The translations under genes were made by a program, and so were the position numbers. A DNA stretch of 43,536 bases from Bacillota bacterium (GTDB lineage: Bacteria; Bacillota; Clostridia; Lachnospirales; Lachnospiraceae): NCBI GenBank assembly GCA_023409535.1, contig JAEYGZ010000043.1, positions 1 to 43,536 of the forward strand, written 5' to 3'. Under the pieces are notes generated by a model. It was not told where the DNA came from. It was given only the letters and a program-made list of their open reading frames with translations, and made no database searches. Positions 39,948-43,536 of this stretch are shown here, piece by piece; within the stretch, counting starts at the first letter, position 1, and every line of letters starts with the position of its first letter.

Positions 39948-40163
39948 ATGAGCGATATCTCATCAACATCATTTTTTGGCGGTTCCAGAGGCGATTGCGG
40001 TATTAGTCCGATTTTCTTAATCCTTATACTATGCATGTGCGGAGGCGATGGAGGAGGTTTATTCGGCGGTTTCGGCGGTAACGATTGTGGCAACAGTGGC
40101 GGTGGGTTAGGCGGTATCTTACCAATTATCTTAATTCTTTGCTTATGTGGCGGTTCCTTCTAA
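39948..40163 (+). CDS. small Gly/Cys-rich membrane protein (chorion class high-cysteine type), copy 2
   Basis: This 71-residue paralogue of the gene at 39487 shares MSD-SS, GISPIFLILIL and GGLGGILPIILILCLCGG almost unchanged, while the central loop differs (GGFGGNDCGNSGGG) and has fewer Cys. The hydrophobic segments are therefore under stronger constraint than the loop, as expected of a membrane hairpin or a self-assembling coat-like protein. AGGAGG precedes the ATG. Both copies have their own promoter-like block, and a strong terminator follows this one. Confidence 0.72.
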   Translation: MSDISSTSFFGGSRGDCGISPIFLILILCMCGGDGGGLFGGFGGNDCGNSGGGLGGILPIILILCLCGGSF

Positions 40164-40172
40164 TATAACAAT

Positions 40173-40221
40173 ATAAAGAGAGGGGTTGTGTATCATGAGA
40201 TACAACAATCCCTCTCTTTAT
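40173..40221. terminator. long terminator hairpin between convergent genes
   Basis: The 22-base arm at 40173-40194 (starting ATAAAGAGAGGGGTTGT) pairs with 40199-40221 (ending AATCCCTCTCTTTAT), with small bulges and a four-base loop. It lies between the second Gly/Cys-rich gene and the oppositely oriented transporter, so it can end both transcripts. Confidence 0.8.
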
Positions 40222-40237
40222 GTATAAACTCATCTCT

Positions 40238-41536
40238 TTACTCTGTCCTTTGTACGGCATATTCATCCCTGTTATCATCGCTATGTAATGCCGGCCTGTG
40301 AAACGATCCTTTATTCAGCTGAACTGCTTTTCTAAACAGAAAGCTTCCAATAATAAACAAAATTGCAATTGTTCCGACCCCTTTATTGATACTTCCGGTC
40401 AGTTGGGAAACCACACTTACGAGAATTGTACCAAGAAAGGAGGCACCCTTTCCGCAGATATCCATGATGCCAAAATACTCACCGGACTTGTCACTGGGAA
40501 TAATCTTGGCAAAATACGAACGGGATAATGCCTGAATTCCGCCCTGGAACATTCCCACACATACCGCCAGAATCCAAAAATGCAGCTGGCTATTCATAAA
40601 TATTGCAAAGATCGATATGCCAAGATACGCAATGATACATGCGGAGATTAGAATATGTGCATTGAATTTCTGCGCCAGTCTGCCAAACAGGATCGCAAAA
40701 GGAAAAGCTACGAATTGTGTGACCAGCAGTGCCAGAAGAAGTCCCGTACTGTCAAAGCCCAGTGCCTTGCCATATGCCGTCGCCATATCAATTATCGTGT
40801 AGACGCCGTCAATATAGAAGAAAAATGCCAGCAGGAACACAAATATATTCTTCTCTTTTTTTATACTTCTCAGCGTGTTCCACAGCCGGCCAAAGCTATT
40901 GCGGACCGCATGTGTTCTTCCTTCCACGTAATATTTCTGCTTATAATTTCGAAGCAGGGGTGTTGATACTCCTACCCACCAAACCGCAACAATCAGGAAT
41001 GCAATCATCATGGATGCTTCCATGCTAAGCCCGATAGCATCGGCACCAAGTACCAATCCAAGACATGCGATAAATGGAATGCAGCTGCCGATATAGCCCC
41101 AGGCATATCCATTGGAGGAAACACTGTCCATCCGATCTTCCGTAGTGACATCAGTTAGCATGGAGTCATAGAAAATCAAGCTCATGGAATACCCAATCTT
41201 CGCTGCCACAAATACTCCGATAAAGACCAGCCACTGGGTTACAAGACCCAAAGCCGCACAACCGGCTGCTCCGATGATGATGCTTACAAGGAAAATGGGC
41301 TTCTTAAAGCCTTTGTTATCCGCAATTGTTCCAAGGACCGGTCCCGTCAGCGCTACCACCAGTGTTGCCAGGGAGGCTGCATAGCCCCAATATGCAAGGT
41401 AATCCACCGAGGATTGCTTCTGCTGTTCGGACAAATAACTGAAGTAGATCGGTATAATCGTTGATACCAGTAAAGTAAACGCGGAATTCCCCACATCATA
41501 CATGATCCAGAACTTCTCAAGCTTTGTAAACTTCAT
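40238..41536 (-). CDS. UMF1/Atg22-family MFS transporter
   Basis: This 432-residue membrane protein has twelve predicted segments. The N-terminus EKFWIMYDVGNSAFTLLVSTIIPIYF and the later YDSMLTDVT, SSNGYAWGYIGS and QALSRSYFAKIIPSDKSGEYFGI are characteristic of the UMF1 family, related to fungal vacuolar Atg22. Bacterial members are presumed efflux proteins for amino acids or other small molecules, but no substrate is known. The start at 41536 is taken because GGAGAAG stands eight bases upstream; the frame opens three codons earlier. It is 38 bases downstream of the phospholipase-like gene and may be co-transcribed. Confidence 0.9.
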   Translation of the reverse strand: MKFTKLEKFWIMYDVGNSAFTLLVSTIIPIYFSYLSEQQKQSSVDYLAYWGYAASLATLVVALTGPVLGTIADNKGFKKPIFLVSIIIGAAGCAALGLVTQWLVFIGVFVAAKIGYSMSLIFYDSMLTDVTTEDRMDSVSSNGYAWGYIGSCIPFIACLGLVLGADAIGLSMEASMMIAFLIVAVWWVGVSTPLLRNYKQKYYVEGRTHAVRNSFGRLWNTLRSIKKEKNIFVFLLAFFFYIDGVYTIIDMATAYGKALGFDSTGLLLALLVTQFVAFPFAILFGRLAQKFNAHILISACIIAYLGISIFAIFMNSQLHFWILAVCVGMFQGGIQALSRSYFAKIIPSDKSGEYFGIMDICGKGASFLGTILVSVVSQLTGSINKGVGTIAILFIIGSFLFRKAVQLNKGSFHRPALHSDDNRDEYAVQRTE

Positions 41537-41574
41537 TGAATACACTTCTCCATTCCCTGACTCTCGTACAGTGA

Positions 41575-42426
41575 TTATTTTATAGCTTCAACAGGATATG
41601 CCCCATCGCCTATGTCGCTTGCTGCCGGCTCCCTGGAACCGAAGGTCAAACGATATCTGCGGTCCAGACACTTCCCGCCGAAGGCGCATTCCTTATATTC
41701 CTGTATCAGCTTGTTAGCCTGAAACACTGCATTTCCATATAATCTTTTTAATTTCTTGGTACTGTCGTCACATTTTGGATTGGGTTTATAGTTTACAATC
41801 AGGCCATGCATCTCCTTATAATTACCGCTGACCGCAAGCAGTGCATAGATGAAATAACGCTTCATTCTATGAGGTGCTATCAGCAGTTTATTGTATGACT
41901 TCATGGACTTTAAGGCTTTTAATATCTGGTCCGTTGTAATCCCGTCAAAGAAGGGTGCTATGATATCTGCATACTCCGTCTTTGGAAGGATATGATCCGT
42001 TAAAGGATGCGTAATGGGATAAAAGCCATCCTCGCACATCAGATCCCGGTCGAATTCAACTTCTATCTCAGTATGGCTGATCCTGCTTTCTTCTATCTTC
42101 TCATCAATATATCCATGACATTCGCTATCCAGGGCGAAATGGCATAGGAAGCCATAGATATAAGCCAGATACGGCCCAGGTTCTTTCTGCTGTACTATTA
42201 CTTCACCGGAATTTTGAAAAAAACGGATGGCTGGTTCCTCATGCATCCCAAAGCCCGTCTGATTTACCCTGTTTAAGGAAAGCGGCTTGTAATAGAATAA
42301 AATATCCGGTCCGTGAAGTCCTATATGGAACAGCTCCTGATAGGGCTCTATTGTTTTCTTTAAATGCTCCGGAAGCGTATAAAGAACCTCCAGCCCAAAG
42401 CGATAATGCGCATATGTAGACGGCAT
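41575..42426 (-). CDS. zinc-dependent phospholipase C-like protein
   Basis: This 283-residue protein matches the Zn-dependent phospholipase C fold: MPSTYAHYRFG, HIGLHGPDILFYY, GFLCHFALDSECHGYIDE and ISHTEIEVEFDRDL supply the His, Asp and Glu metal ligands. It has no signal peptide, unlike secreted toxin phospholipases, so it probably acts inside the cell on an unknown substrate. The start is ATG 42426 with GGGAGGTG upstream. It precedes the UMF1 transporter in the same direction. Calling it a true phospholipase would be premature. Confidence 0.85.
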   Translation of the reverse strand: MPSTYAHYRFGLEVLYTLPEHLKKTIEPYQELFHIGLHGPDILFYYKPLSLNRVNQTGFGMHEEPAIRFFQNSGEVIVQQKEPGPYLAYIYGFLCHFALDSECHGYIDEKIEESRISHTEIEVEFDRDLMCEDGFYPITHPLTDHILPKTEYADIIAPFFDGITTDQILKALKSMKSYNKLLIAPHRMKRYFIYALLAVSGNYKEMHGLIVNYKPNPKCDDSTKKLKRLYGNAVFQANKLIQEYKECAFGGKCLDRRYRLTFGSREPAASDIGDGAYPVEAIK

Positions 42427-42588
42427 TGCAACACCTCCCATGTATCTGTAATCGATCTGTCAAGTCATAGAAATAATATTTTTAAAATACTCCCTGCAAT
42501 AAGTATAAAGCAACGTATGTAAAGTCCACTACCGCTTCCCTGCAAAGAACATGTAAAATTTTTTTGGAAATATTAACAAGAAATACGG

Positions 42589-42646
42589 TTGACAAATCCA
42601 TTTTACTGGAGTAAAATGAAATCGTAGTATTCTACTGGAGTAAAAT
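42589..42646 (+). promoter_or_regulatory. blaI/mecI promoter with two palindromic operators
   Basis: -35 TTGACA (42589-42594), a 17-base spacer and -10 TAAAAT (42612-42617) drive the operon. ATTTTACTGGAGTAAAAT (42600-42617) is a perfect 18-base palindrome over the spacer and -10, and a copy with one change, ATTCTACTGGAGTAAAAT, is at 42629-42646. Centres are 29 bases apart. The TACT-NN-AGTA core is a variant of the TACA-NN-TGTA box known for BlaI/MecI. Confidence 0.8.
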
Positions 42647-42668
42647 GAACTTGGAAAGGGGTTTGTCA

Positions 42669-43028
42669 ATGCAAATCAAATTATTTGATTCAGAACTGAA
42701 GATTATGGATGTCCTTTGGAAAAACGGTGATTCCACCGCCAAGCAGATTGCGGAGATATTGAAGGATCAGGTCGGCTGGAATAAAACCACGACCTATACA
42801 CTGATCAGAAGATGTATTGAGAAGGGGGCAATTGAACGTGTGGAACCTAATTTTGTATGCCACCCTCTTGTAACTGTTGAACAGGCCAGAGAACTGGAAA
42901 CAACGGAGCTGATCAACAAAATGTATGACGGTGCTGCCGATCAGCTTGTCGCTTCCATATTAGGGCGGAAAAGCCTGTCTCCTGAGGAAATCAAACGGCT
43001 AAAGCAGCTTGTTGAGAAGCTGGAATGA
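42669..43028 (+). CDS. BlaI/MecI-family transcriptional repressor
   Basis: This 119-residue repressor has a winged helix (SELKIMDVLWKNGDSTAKQIAEIL, NKTTTYTLIRRCIEKGAI) and a C-terminal dimer helix region. In this family repression ends when the partner sensor protease cleaves the repressor. The start at 42669 follows AAAGGGG by seven bases; the ATG at 42645 overlaps an operator and is unlikely. The sensor gene follows 10 bases after its stop. It most probably represses its own operon through the palindromes upstream. No beta-lactamase or PBP gene is in the window. Confidence 0.93.
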   Translation: MQIKLFDSELKIMDVLWKNGDSTAKQIAEILKDQVGWNKTTTYTLIRRCIEKGAIERVEPNFVCHPLVTVEQARELETTELINKMYDGAADQLVASILGRKSLSPEEIKRLKQLVEKLE

Positions 43029-43038
43029 GGTGATGGCT

Positions 43039-43536
43039 ATGACAGTATTGGAAATAAGCCTTTCGGCAGCCATTCTCATCCTTGTGATTGTGATCATCCG
43101 CACGCTGGCACTTCACAGGCTGCCTAAAAAGACATTCCTTGTCCTTTGGGGTGTAGCATTATGCCGGCTGCTGGTCCCCATTTCCATCCCATCGCGGTTC
43201 AGCGCTTATTCGCTTGTGAACATGCTGAAAGATAAAGGTTCAGGGATAAATACCCCTAATTTTGTAACGGCTATACCCGATATTGTATCGCAGGCCGGCA
43301 GGACGGATAACACATCATCGGCAGATATGACAGCGGCAGCCATAACCGTATCACCCATTATAGCGGTATGGATGGCCGGTCTGCTGGGCTGCGCCCTATT
43401 TTTCCTCGTCACCCATCTTCGCTGCCGCAGGGAATACAGGACGGCGCTGCCGGTTGACAGTGAATTGATCAGGCAGTGGCTTTCTGAGCATCCGACAAGA
43501 CGAAAGATACAGGTCCGGCAATCGGATAAAATAGCC
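43039..43536 (+). CDS. BlaR1/MecR1-type M56 sensor protease, N-terminal part only
   Basis: An open frame runs from ATG 43039 to the window edge (166 codons, no stop). GAGG lies eight bases before this ATG; an overlapping ATG at 43033 is also possible. The product starts with a membrane segment (LSAAILILVIVIIRTLAL), then FLVLWGVALCRLLVPISIPS, a polar loop and another membrane segment (IIAVWMAGLLGCALFFLV), which matches the N-terminus of BlaR1/MecR1 sensors. The zinc protease motif and the sensor domain would lie beyond the edge. Position right after the BlaI-type repressor supports the call. Confidence 0.85.
   Translation, partial: MTVLEISLSAAILILVIVIIRTLALHRLPKKTFLVLWGVALCRLLVPISIPSRFSAYSLVNMLKDKGSGINTPNFVTAIPDIVSQAGRTDNTSSADMTAAAITVSPIIAVWMAGLLGCALFFLVTHLRCRREYRTALPVDSELIRQWLSEHPTRRKIQVRQSDKIA

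Overview
The window looks like chromosomal DNA of an anaerobic, low-to-mid GC Gram-positive of the class Clostridia, most likely Lachnospiraceae (family placement is inference). Reasons: frequent TTG/GTG starts with GGAGG ribosome sites, sigma-A promoters with 17-bp spacers, a rubrerythrin, an Lpl-type sugar importer with a GH31 glycosidase, a ydaO-type c-di-AMP riboswitch and two small Gly/Cys-rich proteins of the kind often called chorion class high-cysteine proteins in Clostridia. I saw no tRNA, rRNA, phage, CRISPR array or intact insertion sequence.

Layout. 1-900: AT-rich DNA with one small secreted protein. 1037-6928: two-component system, ABC ATPase, an ABC-2 permease fused to an M1-type metallopeptidase, and a second permease. 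7041-8766: leftward LytTR regulator, DUF3021 membrane protein and CPBP protease. 9150-13298: leftward MarR repressor and heterodimeric ABC exporter, with matching palindromic operators at both promoters. 13346-13948: uncharacterised protein. 14108-19860: leftward arsenic locus (ArsR, CoA-disulfide reductase-rhodanese, second ArsR, Acr3, ArsD, ArsA). 19998-26550: leftward sugar-utilisation operon (binding protein, two permeases, AraC regulator, GH31). 27025-28260: rubrerythrin and a second CPBP protease. 28620-28745: a 41-residue membrane peptide gene. 28846-32076: pyridoxal phosphate synthase (pdxS, pdxT) and divergent pdxR. 32152-33700: YkvA-like protein and LytR-CpsA-Psr protein. 34241-35446: cyclopropane fatty acid synthase. 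35508-36558: DapB-like reductase behind a c-di-AMP riboswitch and terminator. 36570-37193: superoxide dismutase. 37470-39261: PadR regulator and a HAAS-SEDS fusion. 39487-40163: the tandem Gly/Cys-rich proteins. 40238-42426: UMF1-type transporter and a zinc phospholipase C-like protein. 42669-43536: BlaI/MecI repressor and the start of a BlaR1/MecR1 sensor protease, cut by the window edge.

How it works together. The window is a chain of small, self-regulated envelope, efflux and stress modules. Many have a visible control site: palindromes on the promoter (MarR, ArsR, PadR, BlaI), direct repeats about two helical turns apart next to the promoter (LytTR, AraC), and an RNA switch (c-di-AMP). 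The strongest leads for follow-up are the c-di-AMP riboswitch on a non-canonical dapB, the ABC permease-peptidase fusion, the PadR-controlled divergent SEDS protein, and the tandem Gly/Cys-rich proteins that share an upstream promoter-like block.
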